From positions 310,001-374,000 of the forward strand of contig JAHBSL010000001.1 in the NCBI GenBank assembly GCA_019639135.1: a stretch of DNA of 64,000 nt. Reading direction: 5' to 3'. The notes beneath the pieces are model-generated. The model worked only from the letters and a program-made list of their open reading frames with translations, was not told the origin of the DNA and searched no databases. The stretch is from Acidobacteriota bacterium (lineage in GTDB: Bacteria > Acidobacteriota > Blastocatellia > Pyrinomonadales > Pyrinomonadaceae). This document shows positions 1 to 9,579 of the stretch, piece after piece (positions within the stretch are counted from its first letter, which is position 1; each line of letters opens with the position of its first letter). A program made the position numbers and the translations under genes.

Positions 1-63
1 CTTCATCACAAGCGAAAGCCGGATAATCTCCGGCCTTGTTCCAAAGATCGTCATTACTCGCAT
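1..63 (-). CDS. UDP-N-acetylglucosamine 2-epimerase (WecB/WbjD/CapG-like), N-terminal fragment
   Basis: Only the first 21 codons lie in the window; the gene runs off the left edge. The start codon is ATG at 63-61 and the visible residues begin MRVMTIFGTRPEIIRLSLVM, the nucleotide-binding N-terminal signature (FGTRPEIIR) of non-hydrolysing UDP-GlcNAc 2-epimerases. It follows the dehydratase gene by only 6 bp, so it is in the same minus-strand operon. With that dehydratase and the RmlD-like reductase it completes the three-enzyme set that makes UDP-6-deoxy-L-HexNAc sugars (WbjB/C/D or WbvB/R/D type). Family assignment is firm despite the short fragment; whether it acts on UDP-GlcNAc itself or on the 6-deoxy-L sugar is inferred from context. 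Confidence 0.8.
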   Translation of the reverse strand, partial: MRVMTIFGTRPEIIRLSLVMK

Positions 64-69
64 ATCACT

Positions 70-1131
70 TTATCCTGCGGCTGAGAGAAAGCGTTCGATC
101 TCGCCACCAGCACTCCTCAAAAGCTCTCTTAGTTCACCGCCTGAAATGTTGTTGTCCTTCGATGAATACTCAGCATCGAGAGCGGGCGTGAGTTCGTCCG
201 TTCCGCGAACTTCCGGCAGAACCGGGAGTATCGCATAGTAATCTCCTCTCTCGACCGTTCGATAGCATTCCTCCTCAGAGACCATGATCTCGTGGATCTT
301 CTCTCCCGGCCTGATCCCCGTGAAAACTATCGGCAACTCTTCGTCATTCATGAGTGCCTTAGCGACATCTACTATCTTCGCAGCCGCCACTTTCGGCACA
401 TAGGTCTCACCCGGTCGTCCGGTCCTCAACGCGGCAAAGACGGTATCGACAGCACGGTCGAGACTCAGCAAGAATCTGGTCATTTCGGGAAGTGTAACTG
501 TTAGCGGTTGTTTGTTCCTGACCTGTTCGACGAAGAGCGGGACGATCGAGCCCCGCGATGCGATCACGTTTCCATAACGGACACACATTATTCTACACCC
601 CGGAAGATCACGGTTCGCTTCGAGAAGAACACGTTCCTGTAAGGCCTTCGTCATTCCCATCACGTTAATGGGTTTGCATGCCTTGTCGGTAGAAATACCG
701 ACAACGGTCTCGACCGGCAGCCGAAGTTCCCTTATTGCCCGGACGATATTCGCTGCACCATTGATGTTGGTCAGGACGGCTTCGTAAGGAAAATATTCGC
801 AGCTAGGAACCTGTTTTAGGGCCGCTGCGTGAAAGACAACATCCGTATCCGCCAGAGCCCCGGCGACCGCTGCCGAGTCGCGAACGTCGCCGATCCGAAA
901 TTGGAGCACATTTCGCGAATTCTGGTAGATCACCTCATCGGTCGCAGCCGTGCGGTGCAGATACTCCAGCCTCATGAAGTGCTGCTTGGCCTCGTCGCGA
1001 GAGAAGACTGTAATGCGCTCGGGCATGCCCATTTCGCCCAAAAGGATCCGGCGGACCAGGGTCTTGCCAAGCGAGCCGGTGCCGCCGGTCACAAGTATCT
1101 TTTTGCCCTTCAAGGGCTTTGCTACTTCCAT
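70..1131 (-). CDS. UDP-N-acetylglucosamine 4,6-dehydratase/5-epimerase (WbjB/FnlA/CapE-like)
   Basis: A 353-residue extended SDR sugar-nucleotide enzyme of the CapD/WbjB class. The Rossmann motif GGTGSLG sits near residues 16-22, HAAALKQVP near 101-109 is typical of UDP-GlcNAc 4,6-dehydratases, and the SDR lysine lies in the STDKA block near residue 150. The length fits soluble WbjB/FnlA/CapE proteins (about 340 residues), not the large membrane WbpM type. The expected reaction is UDP-GlcNAc to UDP-2-acetamido-2,6-dideoxy-L-arabino-4-hexulose. The start overlaps the end of the upstream reductase gene by 10 bp and the stop is 6 bp before the 2-epimerase gene, so the three are translated as one unit. 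Confident on family; the stereochemical outcome is inferred. Confidence 0.88.
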   Translation of the reverse strand: MEVAKPLKGKKILVTGGTGSLGKTLVRRILLGEMGMPERITVFSRDEAKQHFMRLEYLHRTAATDEVIYQNSRNVLQFRIGDVRDSAAVAGALADTDVVFHAAALKQVPSCEYFPYEAVLTNINGAANIVRAIRELRLPVETVVGISTDKACKPINVMGMTKALQERVLLEANRDLPGCRIMCVRYGNVIASRGSIVPLFVEQVRNKQPLTVTLPEMTRFLLSLDRAVDTVFAALRTGRPGETYVPKVAAAKIVDVAKALMNDEELPIVFTGIRPGEKIHEIMVSEEECYRTVERGDYYAILPVLPEVRGTDELTPALDAEYSSKDNNISGGELRELLRSAGGEIERFLSAAG

Positions 1132-1997
1132 GATTTATAAGGCGTTGGATCGTTGGCCATCGTTCGGATCATTTCGGGCCAGGTCGGCGGCGAAAATCCT
1201 GTTAATGATCGAAACCTTGCGGAATCCAGGCTACGATCTATCGCTAAATCGTCATCCGGCTCGAGCGTAATGTTGCTCGAATAAGCCTCGCGAACAAGTT
1301 CAAGCAGATCGAACTTGTTGATCGGCTCGCTCGAAACGTGAAAAAGGCCTGTAAGATCCGGAAAATCTACGATCAAACGCCTAATTATATCGGCAAACAC
1401 TATAGTTGGAAAGCCAGAGTAGATCGCCCTTCGGAATCCCTTTACGCTTCCGCTCTCGTTCCCAAGAAACCATTCTATTAAACTATGGCCTGATGTAAGT
1501 TCGCGGCCGATGATCGAAGTCCGGATGGTCAGGCAATTCTCTCCTGCAACTTCGCCCCAATGCTTGCTTTGCCCATAAAGGTCGAGGGCGTCCGGAACGT
1601 CATGCTCGCTGTACATTCCTCTTGATCCGGAGAACACACAATCCGTTGAGATCGTGAGCAAACGGAACCCGAACTCAGAGGTAAGTGAAGCGAGACGCTG
1701 CGGAAAGATCGAGTTTGTCTCAAGCGTAGTAATAACATCATTCGCAGAAGGTTTCTGCTTGACCACACCGACGGCATTGATGACTACATCGGGCCGGAGG
1801 TCTTCAATAACTACCCGAATCACGTTATAGGATGTTACATCGACATTCTCGATACATTTTTCCTTCGGCAGGATTCCAAAGCGCTCGACTGGGCCAAAAA
1901 GACCCCGTAATGTGTAGTGAACATCGAAATGCTCACCTAACACTTGAACCAGCTTGTGGCCGAGCATACCCGCCCCGCCAAATATAAGTATCTTCAT
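1122..1997 (-). CDS. RmlD-like NAD(P)-dependent sugar-nucleotide reductase (WbvR-like)
   Basis: A 291-residue SDR with N-terminal GGAGMLG and the RmlD features NAVG, STDCVFSG and YGQSKHWGE (Tyr-x3-Lys). I chose the ATG at 1997, where MKILIFGGAG begins; the frame is open 12 codons further but that adds residues not seen in this family. In P. aeruginosa O11 and S. aureus the second enzyme is a longer WbjC/CapF with a C-terminal cupin. Here it is a short RmlD homologue, as in Vibrio cholerae O37 WbvR, where the product is UDP-L-RhaNAc and then, after 2-epimerisation, UDP-L-QuiNAc. A UDP-L-QuiNAc product is therefore inferred rather than UDP-L-FucNAc. Confidence 0.8.
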   Translation of the reverse strand: MKILIFGGAGMLGHKLVQVLGEHFDVHYTLRGLFGPVERFGILPKEKCIENVDVTSYNVIRVVIEDLRPDVVINAVGVVKQKPSANDVITTLETNSIFPQRLASLTSEFGFRLLTISTDCVFSGSRGMYSEHDVPDALDLYGQSKHWGEVAGENCLTIRTSIIGRELTSGHSLIEWFLGNESGSVKGFRRAIYSGFPTIVFADIIRRLIVDFPDLTGLFHVSSEPINKFDLLELVREAYSSNITLEPDDDLAIDRSLDSARFRSLTGFSPPTWPEMIRTMANDPTPYKSWK

Positions 1998-2039
1998 AAG
2001 AAACTTTAGCTGTCGGAAACCAACACCTGACAAACTACT

Positions 2040-3032
2040 TCAACTTTCCGATCTGGAAAAAATCCCTTCATAAATCTTTAGGTATTCGTCGGCAATGCTC
2101 TCGACTCTGTATCCGGCGGCATTCTTTGTCCCGATCCGTCGGAGTTCGTCGGCCCGTTTCGGATCCGAAAGAAGATCTTCGATTCCTTTTCGGATAGCTT
2201 CAACATTCTCCGGATCGACCAATATCGCGCCGCCGCCGGCAACATCTCGCATTGGGCTGCGGTCGCTTGTAATGACCGGTCGCCCGATTGCCTGGGCCTC
2301 GATAATCGGCATTCCGAAGCCCTCGAAAAGCGAGCAAAAGACGACAAGATCTGCAGCCTGGTATTCGGCGATCATTGTCTGGTCGTCAACGAGACCAACA
2401 CTAGAAAAGTCCAGTTTAAGCTGTTCTAAGAGCGACCGTTGAGTTTCGTTGAGTTTCCCGATGATCCGAAAATGAACATTAAATCCGCATAATGCTTCCG
2501 CTGTTCTTTCAAGGTTCTTGTGCGGTGCGGTGCCGATTTGCAGTACTCGGGGCACTTCCGCGAACGGTTTGGGCTGCTCAACATACCCGGGCGGAACCGG
2601 ATTAGGGATAATTGCGATCCTATCCGGATCAACTCCTGAGATCGCAATAAGAGCCTCTTGGGTAGCTTTCGAGATCGCGATCGTCGCTTTGACCCGGCGG
2701 GTCGGTGTTCGGAAGAAAAGCTGGGCGAGGACCGATCTGCGAAGCCCTGTCCGACTATCGAGAATGCCGAGGTCGTGTACGGTTTGAATTGTCCTTTCGG
2801 CAGGTAACCTAAGAGCAACGTAGTTGATGTGCCCCGCAATATGATAGACGTCTGCCGGCTCCGGCTTGAAAAATAGCAAATTGCGAAAGACATCGGCTAC
2901 CCGGTTCCCATATGGAAGTTTCTGCCTTGAGCACTCAACACCTCGCGACCGGAGTTCGCCTATAAGCGTATCGAACACACGTTCGATACTGGGCGTATCG
3001 GCATCACGGCGTTCGATAAAACAGATCTTCAT
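2040..3032 (-). CDS. Glycosyltransferase family 4 (GT-B fold)
   Basis: A 330-residue retaining GT-B glycosyltransferase. The C-terminal half carries the nucleotide-sugar-binding EX7E motif (EGFGMPIIE near residue 237), followed by the GRPVITSDRSPMRDVAGGGA stretch typical of GT4. ATG at 3032 (MKICFIERR) is preferred to the upstream in-frame start at 3059 because it avoids overlap with the heptose kinase gene and matches the usual beta-strand start of the family. It probably adds one sugar of the repeat unit at the cytoplasmic face of the inner membrane. Donor and acceptor cannot be read from sequence. Confidence 0.85.
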   Translation of the reverse strand: MKICFIERRDADTPSIERVFDTLIGELRSRGVECSRQKLPYGNRVADVFRNLLFFKPEPADVYHIAGHINYVALRLPAERTIQTVHDLGILDSRTGLRRSVLAQLFFRTPTRRVKATIAISKATQEALIAISGVDPDRIAIIPNPVPPGYVEQPKPFAEVPRVLQIGTAPHKNLERTAEALCGFNVHFRIIGKLNETQRSLLEQLKLDFSSVGLVDDQTMIAEYQAADLVVFCSLFEGFGMPIIEAQAIGRPVITSDRSPMRDVAGGGAILVDPENVEAIRKGIEDLLSDPKRADELRRIGTKNAAGYRVESIADEYLKIYEGIFSRSES

Positions 3033-3039
3033 TGTAGGG

Positions 3040-4014
3040 CTAACCGTCGTGCCGAGCATCTGCGGCTGCCAGTAAACGGTCTATCGTTATTGCAGAGGTG
3101 CCGACCTTCTGGACAACTATTCCGCCCGCAATATTTGCAAGCTTTGCTGCTTCCGTTAGAGGAAGCCCCGCACCAACACCGACCGCAGCCGTTGCCACTA
3201 CAGTGTCGCCGGCGCCCGTTACGTCATAGGTCTGCACAGGCACAGCTTCGATGTGCACTCGGGAGCCATCCTCTGAAAACAACGTCATGCCGCGGTCGCC
3301 TTGCGTTATCAGGACATTTCGGATGCCGACGCGGTCGCGAAGTATCGATCCTGCCTTGTTGATCAGCTCCGGATCCTCTTCACCCATCGCTGTCGCTTCG
3401 GCAGCTTCCTTACGATTGGGTGTTATCAGCGTCGCTCCCTTGTATTTTCTATAGTCTTTACCCTTCGGATCAACAAGAACCGGCAGGCCCGTTTCCTCGC
3501 CTCGCTCGATCAGAAACCGAATAATGCCCTCCGTTAGAAACCCCTTCCCGTAATCAGAGATGACGACCGAACCAGCCTTAGGCAAGAGAGCTTCGAGTGC
3601 CGCAATACTCCTGTCCTCATGGCCCGTCCCAAGCCCCTCGAAAGGCTCTTTATCTACCCTGACCACTTGCTGAGAATGAGCGATGATCCGGGTCTTTACT
3701 GCGGTCGGATACTCCGGCCCGGATATCAGGTTATCGATCGGGATGCCAGAACCGATGAAGGCCTCTCGAAGCAGTTCCGATTCCGCATCTTCGCCGACAT
3801 ATCCGACTATAAAAGCCTTTGCTCCGAGTCCGACAACATTTGCCGCGACATTCGCCGCGCCGCCCGGGGCATAAGTATCTCTCTTCAGACGTACGACCGG
3901 GACCGGGGCTTCGGGTGAAATGCGCGTCACATCTCCCCACCAAAAACGGTCGAGCATCAGGTCACCGACGACCAATACACTGGTTTCAGCAAACTTTTTC
4001 GCGAGTGAGATCAT
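3040..4014 (-). CDS. hldA: D-glycero-beta-D-manno-heptose-7-phosphate kinase (HldA / RfaE1)
   Basis: A 324-residue PfkB/ribokinase-family kinase that phosphorylates C1 of D-glycero-D-manno-heptose 7-phosphate. Family marks are [26 protein letters not shown] at the start, the GGAANVAAN substrate block near 52-60, and the C-terminal GAGDT anion hole with catalytic Asp (near 267-271). In E. coli this domain is fused to the nucleotidyltransferase as HldE; here it is separate, and the nucleotidyltransferase is fused instead to the isomerase encoded just upstream. Its ATG overlaps that gene's TGA as ATGA (4011-4014), so the two are translationally coupled. Confidence 0.92.
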   Translation of the reverse strand: MISLAKKFAETSVLVVGDLMLDRFWWGDVTRISPEAPVPVVRLKRDTYAPGGAANVAANVVGLGAKAFIVGYVGEDAESELLREAFIGSGIPIDNLISGPEYPTAVKTRIIAHSQQVVRVDKEPFEGLGTGHEDRSIAALEALLPKAGSVVISDYGKGFLTEGIIRFLIERGEETGLPVLVDPKGKDYRKYKGATLITPNRKEAAEATAMGEEDPELINKAGSILRDRVGIRNVLITQGDRGMTLFSEDGSRVHIEAVPVQTYDVTGAGDTVVATAAVGVGAGLPLTEAAKLANIAGGIVVQKVGTSAITIDRLLAAADARHDG

Positions 4015-5027
4015 TGTTCAGATGCGGCAAAAGCATCAACATATTCGCACCAAATATGGGCGATGGTGATGTGGATTTCCTGTATCCGGGCGGTTCGTGA
4101 GGATGGAACAAGAACGCATTCATCGCAGAGCGATGCCAGCTTTTTACCGCTTTCGCCCGTTAATCCGACGACCGTGCAGCCGATCTCGCGCGCCGCCATG
4201 ACCGCGGCTATCACATTAGGCGAATTACCGCTTGTCGAGATCGCGATGAGACAATCTCCGGGTCGAGCAAGTGCCTCAACTTGTCTTGCAAATACGCGCT
4301 CGAAGCCGTAATCATTCGCGATCGCGGTCAGGGCCGATGTGTCGGTCGTCAAGGCAACTGCAGGCAGTGCCCGGCGTTCCTTTTCGTACCGGCCGCTGAA
4401 CTCTGCTGCGAGATGTTGGGCATCCGCGGCACTACCGCCGTTTCCGCAAATCAGTATCTTCCCTCCGTTCTCGAGCGTAGAAACAAAAAGTCTGGCTGAG
4501 CTTTCGATCGTATCAAAAAGTACTTTGTCAGTTCGGGCAAAAACGTTTTGGTGCTCCTCGAACGAGGCCTCAACAATACTGTTGCCTGCTTTCTCGCTCG
4601 CATCGAGACGCTCAGGTGCTTCCGTGTTCATCGAGTCGATCAATTTCGAGGACGAAAACCCGGGCTCGAGAGGAAGAGAAAATACCTTGCCGCCTCGGGC
4701 TTTCACGAAATCGGCCCCGATGATCTCGTCTTCCTTCCAATCACCGCCCTTGACGAGAATTTCCGGCTTAAGGTCATGGATTAACCGTTCTGGCGTAAGT
4801 TCCTCAAAAATAATGACTTCATCTACCGCCTTCAAAGCAAGTAAAACCGATTTCCGTGACTCCTGATCGACGACCGGACGCCCCGGGCCTTTTATCTTTC
4901 GGACAGATTCATCGCTATTGATCCCGACAACGAGCCGGTCGCCCAGGGCTCGAGCCCTTTCTAAAAGACTCACATGCCCCGGATGGAGGATGTCGAAACA
5001 GCCATTTGTAAATACGGTCGTTGTCAT
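4011..5027 (-). CDS. Fused heptose-1-phosphate adenylyltransferase (RfaE2/HldC) and sedoheptulose-7-phosphate isomerase (GmhA)
   Basis: A 338-residue two-domain protein. Residues 1 to about 130 are an RfaE2-type nucleotidyltransferase, with [12 protein letters not shown] near 7-18 (the HxGH catalytic site), GINSDESV and KGGDW. After a short linker, residues of about 150-335 are a SIS-domain phosphoheptose isomerase of the GmhA type, with the [15 protein letters not shown] block near 197-211, TSGNSPN, and EIHITIAH near the end. The isomerase makes D-glycero-D-manno-heptose 7-phosphate, the product acted on by the HldA kinase, and the adenylyltransferase makes ADP-heptose, so first and last steps are on one chain. 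No frameshift or internal stop is seen at the junction. The GmhB phosphatase and HldD epimerase are not in this window. Confidence 0.92.
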   Translation of the reverse strand: MTTTVFTNGCFDILHPGHVSLLERARALGDRLVVGINSDESVRKIKGPGRPVVDQESRKSVLLALKAVDEVIIFEELTPERLIHDLKPEILVKGGDWKEDEIIGADFVKARGGKVFSLPLEPGFSSSKLIDSMNTEAPERLDASEKAGNSIVEASFEEHQNVFARTDKVLFDTIESSARLFVSTLENGGKILICGNGGSAADAQHLAAEFSGRYEKERRALPAVALTTDTSALTAIANDYGFERVFARQVEALARPGDCLIAISTSGNSPNVIAAVMAAREIGCTVVGLTGESGKKLASLCDECVLVPSSRTARIQEIHITIAHIWCEYVDAFAASEQ

Positions 5028-5034
5028 TAGTGGT

Positions 5035-5865
5035 CTATCGTTTGATTGCCGCGATGAGTCGCTGCGAGGCTAATTCTCCATCGCTTCTTCCGAATAGTAC
5101 CTCCATTTCTTTGATCTCGATGATATCGAAGCCCTTCTCCGAGAGCATTTCACGAAATGTCTCTTCCGTTCTGCCAAAGCAATGCAGGCCGTACTTGAAC
5201 TTGAGTTTACCTTTTGCAGAATTGTCTCTACGCCATTCAGTTTCGGTCTTCCATGTTTCGTCCGGAAGTTGCACATGCAGGATCAATCTGCCGCCGGGAG
5301 CCAGATATTTCCCACAGTTTTGCAGCATCGACCGAAACACATTGTCGGTCATATGCTGTAGGACAGCATAGCTATAGACCGCATCTATACCGCCGGTGGG
5401 GATCGAGTCATCGGCGTCGCGGGCGTTCACAAACTCGACGTTGTCTCTGTCATTCAATATTTTACCGCAAGCTAGGGCTCCGTCGGAGATATCCAGAGCA
5501 AATATCTTCTTGACAAACGGTGAAACCGCCGCGGCAACAAATCCGGGGCCGCAACCGTAATCGATAACAGTATCGCTTTCATTCAAATATGGCGATAGTG
5601 CTTTTTCGTAGATCTCATCTCGGGTTCCAACGATCACGTTGAAGACCCTCAGTAGAAATTCGTCCGTAGTTTCGTTCGGGAGCTTCGTCGAGGTTCCGTC
5701 GATAAAATAATGCGGGCTCATCGAAAGAAGCCGTAAGGCCCACTTTTTCTGGTTCTCTCCTTTAAGCCGGCCAAGAAATCCAGGGACCCACTTCGCCCCA
5801 AGAAAGTTCTGGTCGCCGCTGCCGACAGCAAGGGTCCATTTAAGCAGGTCAAACGTTCGTGACAT
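5035..5865 (-). CDS. Class I SAM-dependent methyltransferase
   Basis: A 276-residue Rossmann-fold methyltransferase. Motif I is [16 protein letters not shown] (near residues 98-113) followed by an acidic strand end (ALDIS) that would hold the SAM ribose. The second half resembles small-molecule and sugar methyltransferases ([16 protein letters not shown]). Its start overlaps the end of the polymerase gene by 17 bp, placing it in the polysaccharide operon, where a role in methylating the glycan or capping a chain is plausible. The substrate cannot be determined from the sequence. Confidence 0.75.
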   Translation of the reverse strand: MSRTFDLLKWTLAVGSGDQNFLGAKWVPGFLGRLKGENQKKWALRLLSMSPHYFIDGTSTKLPNETTDEFLLRVFNVIVGTRDEIYEKALSPYLNESDTVIDYGCGPGFVAAAVSPFVKKIFALDISDGALACGKILNDRDNVEFVNARDADDSIPTGGIDAVYSYAVLQHMTDNVFRSMLQNCGKYLAPGGRLILHVQLPDETWKTETEWRRDNSAKGKLKFKYGLHCFGRTEETFREMLSEKGFDIIEIKEMEVLFGRSDGELASQRLIAAIKR

Positions 5866-7375
5866 TTCTTCGCATCAACAGGAAATTGGCAAGTATGAGT
5901 GCCAAAGCGACGATGAACACTGTCCTTATCACTGAAGGAAATATGATCGCAAAAAAGGCCTCGTAAGAGACGACCGTAAGCAGCATGAAATATGCAACCT
6001 TGCGCCACATCGTCGAATATGGTGTCTCGATCAGAGCGGCGTAGATGAATCGCAAATAGAAACCGAGGAACATCATACCTATAGGTATTCCGATCGGACC
6101 AAAGTTGCGCAGCAGATCGGCAAACGGTGAAATTGCGAAAGAATTGTCGCCATAACTAAAGTAGAGGTCGCTGTAAGCCCGCGGGTCAGATGTTTTCGGT
6201 TTCTCCGGCCAAAGGAACCGGGGTACGAACGATGTATAAAGATCGTTGAGGATGTTATTTTCAAGTCCATACGCCGCTTCGTAAGGCGCCAGCTTTTCGT
6301 AATTTGATACGACGATCGCGACCGATGTGAGGTTTTCGATACGATTTGCTAGTGCCTGAATGGTATCACCAAACACGATCGTCGGGTCTTCGTCAAGCAG
6401 GTAATCGATTGTGGCTGCCGCCTGGCCCATGTAATCGCCGGCAGTAACTCGAGCTTCGGAACCTTTTATATTGCGGAATGTGGTTCCATAAGCAACACCG
6501 ATGAACAAGGCGAGGGCAGCAACGATGCCGAAGACGGTAGTGTGTTGCCATTTCAGCTTTCTGCCGGAATGATAAAAGGCGAATGCGATCGGCAAAAGCC
6601 CGATGATCATGCTGCTCCGGCTCCCCAGTAATGCCATTCGAAGAGGGATTAAGGCAAGGAGTATCCCGATGGTCAAATAGAAGATGCCCGAACGTTGTTT
6701 CGTTGTGAAAACGGCTAGCCAAAGTATCAGGCCGCCGACGGTCAGGACGATGACTAAGAACGATATCAGGCCGTCAAATGCTTCGATCTGAATATTTCTC
6801 TGAAAACCGATCAAACCTTGCAGGAAACCAAAAATGTTAAGGCCGGAACCGATTATGATAAGCGCATATCCGGCGATCCATACTTGATCAGAATTCCATT
6901 CTTTTTTTGGCATGAAAGGCTCGATCCGGTCCGCAAACCAACGCCCGACCGGTAGAAAATAACCGGCGGTGAGGCCAAGGAAACCGATCGAAATATAAAC
7001 AAGTGTGAGCGGTATGTTGTACTGAGGATCCTCGATGAACGAAATGAAGAACCACTCGACCCAATCGAATGCGACGATGATCCCCCCGACGACAAATGCG
7101 GGGAAAATATAGGACCAGGTTGCGAAAACAAGCGGGTGAAACGGGTCTAACTTCCCTTTCCAAAAAAGATAAATGCTTGGTAAAAGGACTACTATCGCCG
7201 TCAGTAAAACCCAGGGCAAGACATAAAAGTTTCTGTAACTAGTTCCGATCTCGTTCGAATACCAGATAAAACCTAAGGCGGTCAGAAATACAATCCCCCA
7301 TAGCACGAGTACCGGCCCAAGCATACTACCGCCGAGTCCTATACGCTGTGGTCTTTGGATTCCCGAAAATGCCAT
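5849..7375 (-). CDS. Wzy-like O-antigen/capsule repeat-unit polymerase
   Basis: A 508-residue integral membrane protein with about a dozen hydrophobic segments, starting with one at residues 15-35, and larger extracytoplasmic loops in the second half. One loop carries PRFLWPEKPKTSDPRAYSD, which resembles the long periplasmic loop of oligosaccharide repeat-unit polymerases. Primary sequence in this family is poorly conserved, so the call rests on topology, length and position between two methyltransferase genes and next to a Wzx flippase. Together with the Wzx, Wza and Wzc homologues nearby it implies a Wzx/Wzy-dependent export system. Confidence 0.7.
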   Translation of the reverse strand: MAFSGIQRPQRIGLGGSMLGPVLVLWGIVFLTALGFIWYSNEIGTSYRNFYVLPWVLLTAIVVLLPSIYLFWKGKLDPFHPLVFATWSYIFPAFVVGGIIVAFDWVEWFFISFIEDPQYNIPLTLVYISIGFLGLTAGYFLPVGRWFADRIEPFMPKKEWNSDQVWIAGYALIIIGSGLNIFGFLQGLIGFQRNIQIEAFDGLISFLVIVLTVGGLILWLAVFTTKQRSGIFYLTIGILLALIPLRMALLGSRSSMIIGLLPIAFAFYHSGRKLKWQHTTVFGIVAALALFIGVAYGTTFRNIKGSEARVTAGDYMGQAAATIDYLLDEDPTIVFGDTIQALANRIENLTSVAIVVSNYEKLAPYEAAYGLENNILNDLYTSFVPRFLWPEKPKTSDPRAYSDLYFSYGDNSFAISPFADLLRNFGPIGIPIGMMFLGFYLRFIYAALIETPYSTMWRKVAYFMLLTVVSYEAFFAIIFPSVIRTVFIVALALILANFLLMRRNVTNV

Positions 7376-7388
7376 TTGCTAAGTAATT

Positions 7389-8063
7389 TTAAGTCTTCGA
7401 CGTTCTCTTACGGCAAACCGCTACGATGCCGTCGCTCAACTGCGGAAAGAGAGTCACCGCAACATCGTTAATTGTTCGATAATACCATTTCAAGGTGCCG
7501 CGATGCTCGACTCCGAGGTCATAAAAGAAGAACTCTTCAACCTCTAGTCCATTGTTTTCGACCAGTTTCTTTAGTGTGCGATAGGAGTAGTACGCAATGT
7601 GATCAGGATGAACCGGTTCTATCTCGCCCCCGCGTCCCCGAAGGGCATAGATAGCAAAACGAAATGCACAATAAGCGTTTACTGTTGTAATAACGAGCTT
7701 CGTCTCTTCAGCCATATAACGCTGAATGCCATTAAGAAATAGCCCTTGATTATTCAAATGCTCGATCATCTCGCCGGCAATGATAACGTCAAACTCGCGT
7801 TTGAGCTGTACCTCTTCGAGCCTCTCAAGGTCTGCACGATAAAGTTCGCTGAAGCCCTGTTTTTCCAGCAGGTCAATTCCCTCCTGGTCAAAGTCAAATC
7901 CGGTAAGTTCGGCAGCGATCTCAGAGAGATCCGCATGGAGGAGGGATCCTGAACTGATAGAATCGAGAGTGTAGGGAAAATTGGTACAACCGAGGTGAAG
8001 AACGCGCTTCCCCCGGGCGATATTCTTGAGAAACTCCACTCTTTGAACGGCTTTGAATCCCAC
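7389..8063 (-). CDS. SAM-dependent methyltransferase
   Basis: A 224-residue class I methyltransferase. Motif I is a slightly divergent VLHLGCTNFPYTLD (near residues 20-33) and AGEMIEHLNNQG (near 96-107) is the post-motif II helix common in UbiE/COQ5-like enzymes. It begins 2 bp before the flippase gene stop region ends and is followed 13 bp later by the polymerase gene, so it belongs to the same operon. It probably modifies a sugar in the glycan, but neither substrate nor position can be stated. Confidence 0.72.
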   Translation of the reverse strand: MGFKAVQRVEFLKNIARGKRVLHLGCTNFPYTLDSISSGSLLHADLSEIAAELTGFDFDQEGIDLLEKQGFSELYRADLERLEEVQLKREFDVIIAGEMIEHLNNQGLFLNGIQRYMAEETKLVITTVNAYCAFRFAIYALRGRGGEIEPVHPDHIAYYSYRTLKKLVENNGLEVEEFFFYDLGVEHRGTLKWYYRTINDVAVTLFPQLSDGIVAVCRKRTSKT

Positions 8064-8065
8064 GG

Positions 8066-9562
8066 TCAGGCGGTTCGAGCACGGATCGCTGTAAAGATCG
8101 CGTTCCGTTCGGAAGGATCAGCGTATCCTGAAAACCAGAGGATACCACAATAGACAATTCCGCTGCAGGCAACCGCAACAATATAGGCAGGCCAGCCCAA
8201 CGGAAGGACTTGCAACAGAATGAAAATAAGCAAAGACGCCGGAACCGCCGCCCCCAGAAGCCGGAGCGAATTATGCAGCCAAAAGGTGAGATCGACCCTC
8301 CCAAACAGCCAGCGTTCAAATTCAAAGATCGAAAGGAACATCACGGAAAAGCCCACAAGGCGCGAAATGGCCATTCCGAGGTTTCCAAACTGAGTTGTTG
8401 AAAGCATTAAGCTCATCGTGACGACAAAACAGATCGCGGAAACGATCAAATTGTGCTTTGGGACACCGAGTCCTTCTCGCATGAACCAGGCAACGCCAGC
8501 GACCGACAGCAGCGAGAAGGTAATGGTGTGGAACTTTAAGATCAAAGTCGCTTCTTGAGCGAACTCCGGTCCCATCCAAAGGGTCAGGAACTTGCCGCCG
8601 GAAACGAGAAGAACCGCGGTGACGAAAACCACGATGAGTCCGATGAGCTTTGTTGACCGAACGTATAGCTTTTTCAGACGTTCGGTATCGCGTGTTTGCT
8701 CGCTTGCAACCGGGGCGATCGCGAGCAGAAGACTTGTTGAAAATCCGTGCAGATAGAGTCCGATCGCCATTGCTACCACGTAGTACGTCAACTGGTCGCT
8801 GCCGAGTGCTCGTGTAATATAGCCGCGTTCGAATAGAAGCAGGACATTGCCAAGAAGCTGATAACCGACAACGCCGCTCGTATAGTAAAGCACCTTTTTG
8901 AGCGAGAACCGGTCGAGCCCCGAGAACATGGAAACGTCCGAAAGCAGCCGCTTGGATGCGATCCCGTTCAAAACAACCGAAACCGCCAGAACGCCTAGAT
9001 TCCAGGCAAGCAGTGCGGTAAGTCCAAACCCTGCAAGTGCGAGAGCCAGACTACCGATGACTACCGCGAAATTCGTAAGATTAAATAACTTCGAGTAAAC
9101 ATCGAACCGGTGAAGGCCCTGCAAGATTGAGCCGAATAGCTGATTCAGAAGCGTAACGACGATAACGCCCGCCGCAATGTAAAGAGCCGTTGTTGCCGTT
9201 TCCTGAAACTTCGGTCCGATCCCGAGAACGCTGATCACAAGCCAGGGTGCAAGCAGGCCGATCACCAGGATCGCGAAAACGCCCAATCCGAGGCTCACGA
9301 CAAGGCTGCTTGAAATGATCGGACCGATCTTCGCTCTGTCTTCCGTTCCCTGATATTCCGCAACATATTTGGTCGCGGCCCGACCGACCCCAAAATTGAA
9401 TGAATAGCTAATGATCCCTAGAACCAAAGCGTAGATGCCGTATCCTTCAAGTCCGAGAGCTCTGACGATGAACGGGGTTGCGATCAGGCTGAGCACCATC
9501 GGGCCGACCCACGTCAGCGCGCCGAAGGCTATATTTCTGATCACATTCGTTCCAGTTTGCAT
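8066..9562 (-). CDS. Wzx-type polysaccharide flippase (MOP/MVF superfamily)
   Basis: A 498-residue polytopic protein with 12-14 predicted membrane helices. It opens with NVIRNIAFGALTWVGPMVLS, the usual first helix of oligosaccharide flippases, and keeps internal glycine-rich helices and cytoplasmic KRLL and ERLKKLYVRSTKL loops. I chose the ATG at 9562 (MQTGTNVIRN); the open frame extends 23 codons upstream with unrelated residues that would overlap the next gene. It would move undecaprenyl-linked repeat units across the inner membrane for the adjacent Wzy-like polymerase. Confidence 0.85.
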   Translation of the reverse strand: MQTGTNVIRNIAFGALTWVGPMVLSLIATPFIVRALGLEGYGIYALVLGIISYSFNFGVGRAATKYVAEYQGTEDRAKIGPIISSSLVVSLGLGVFAILVIGLLAPWLVISVLGIGPKFQETATTALYIAAGVIVVTLLNQLFGSILQGLHRFDVYSKLFNLTNFAVVIGSLALALAGFGLTALLAWNLGVLAVSVVLNGIASKRLLSDVSMFSGLDRFSLKKVLYYTSGVVGYQLLGNVLLLFERGYITRALGSDQLTYYVVAMAIGLYLHGFSTSLLLAIAPVASEQTRDTERLKKLYVRSTKLIGLIVVFVTAVLLVSGGKFLTLWMGPEFAQEATLILKFHTITFSLLSVAGVAWFMREGLGVPKHNLIVSAICFVVTMSLMLSTTQFGNLGMAISRLVGFSVMFLSIFEFERWLFGRVDLTFWLHNSLRLLGAAVPASLLIFILLQVLPLGWPAYIVAVACSGIVYCGILWFSGYADPSERNAIFTAIRARTA

Positions 9563-9579
9563 TAATTCGCAGTCGGCGT

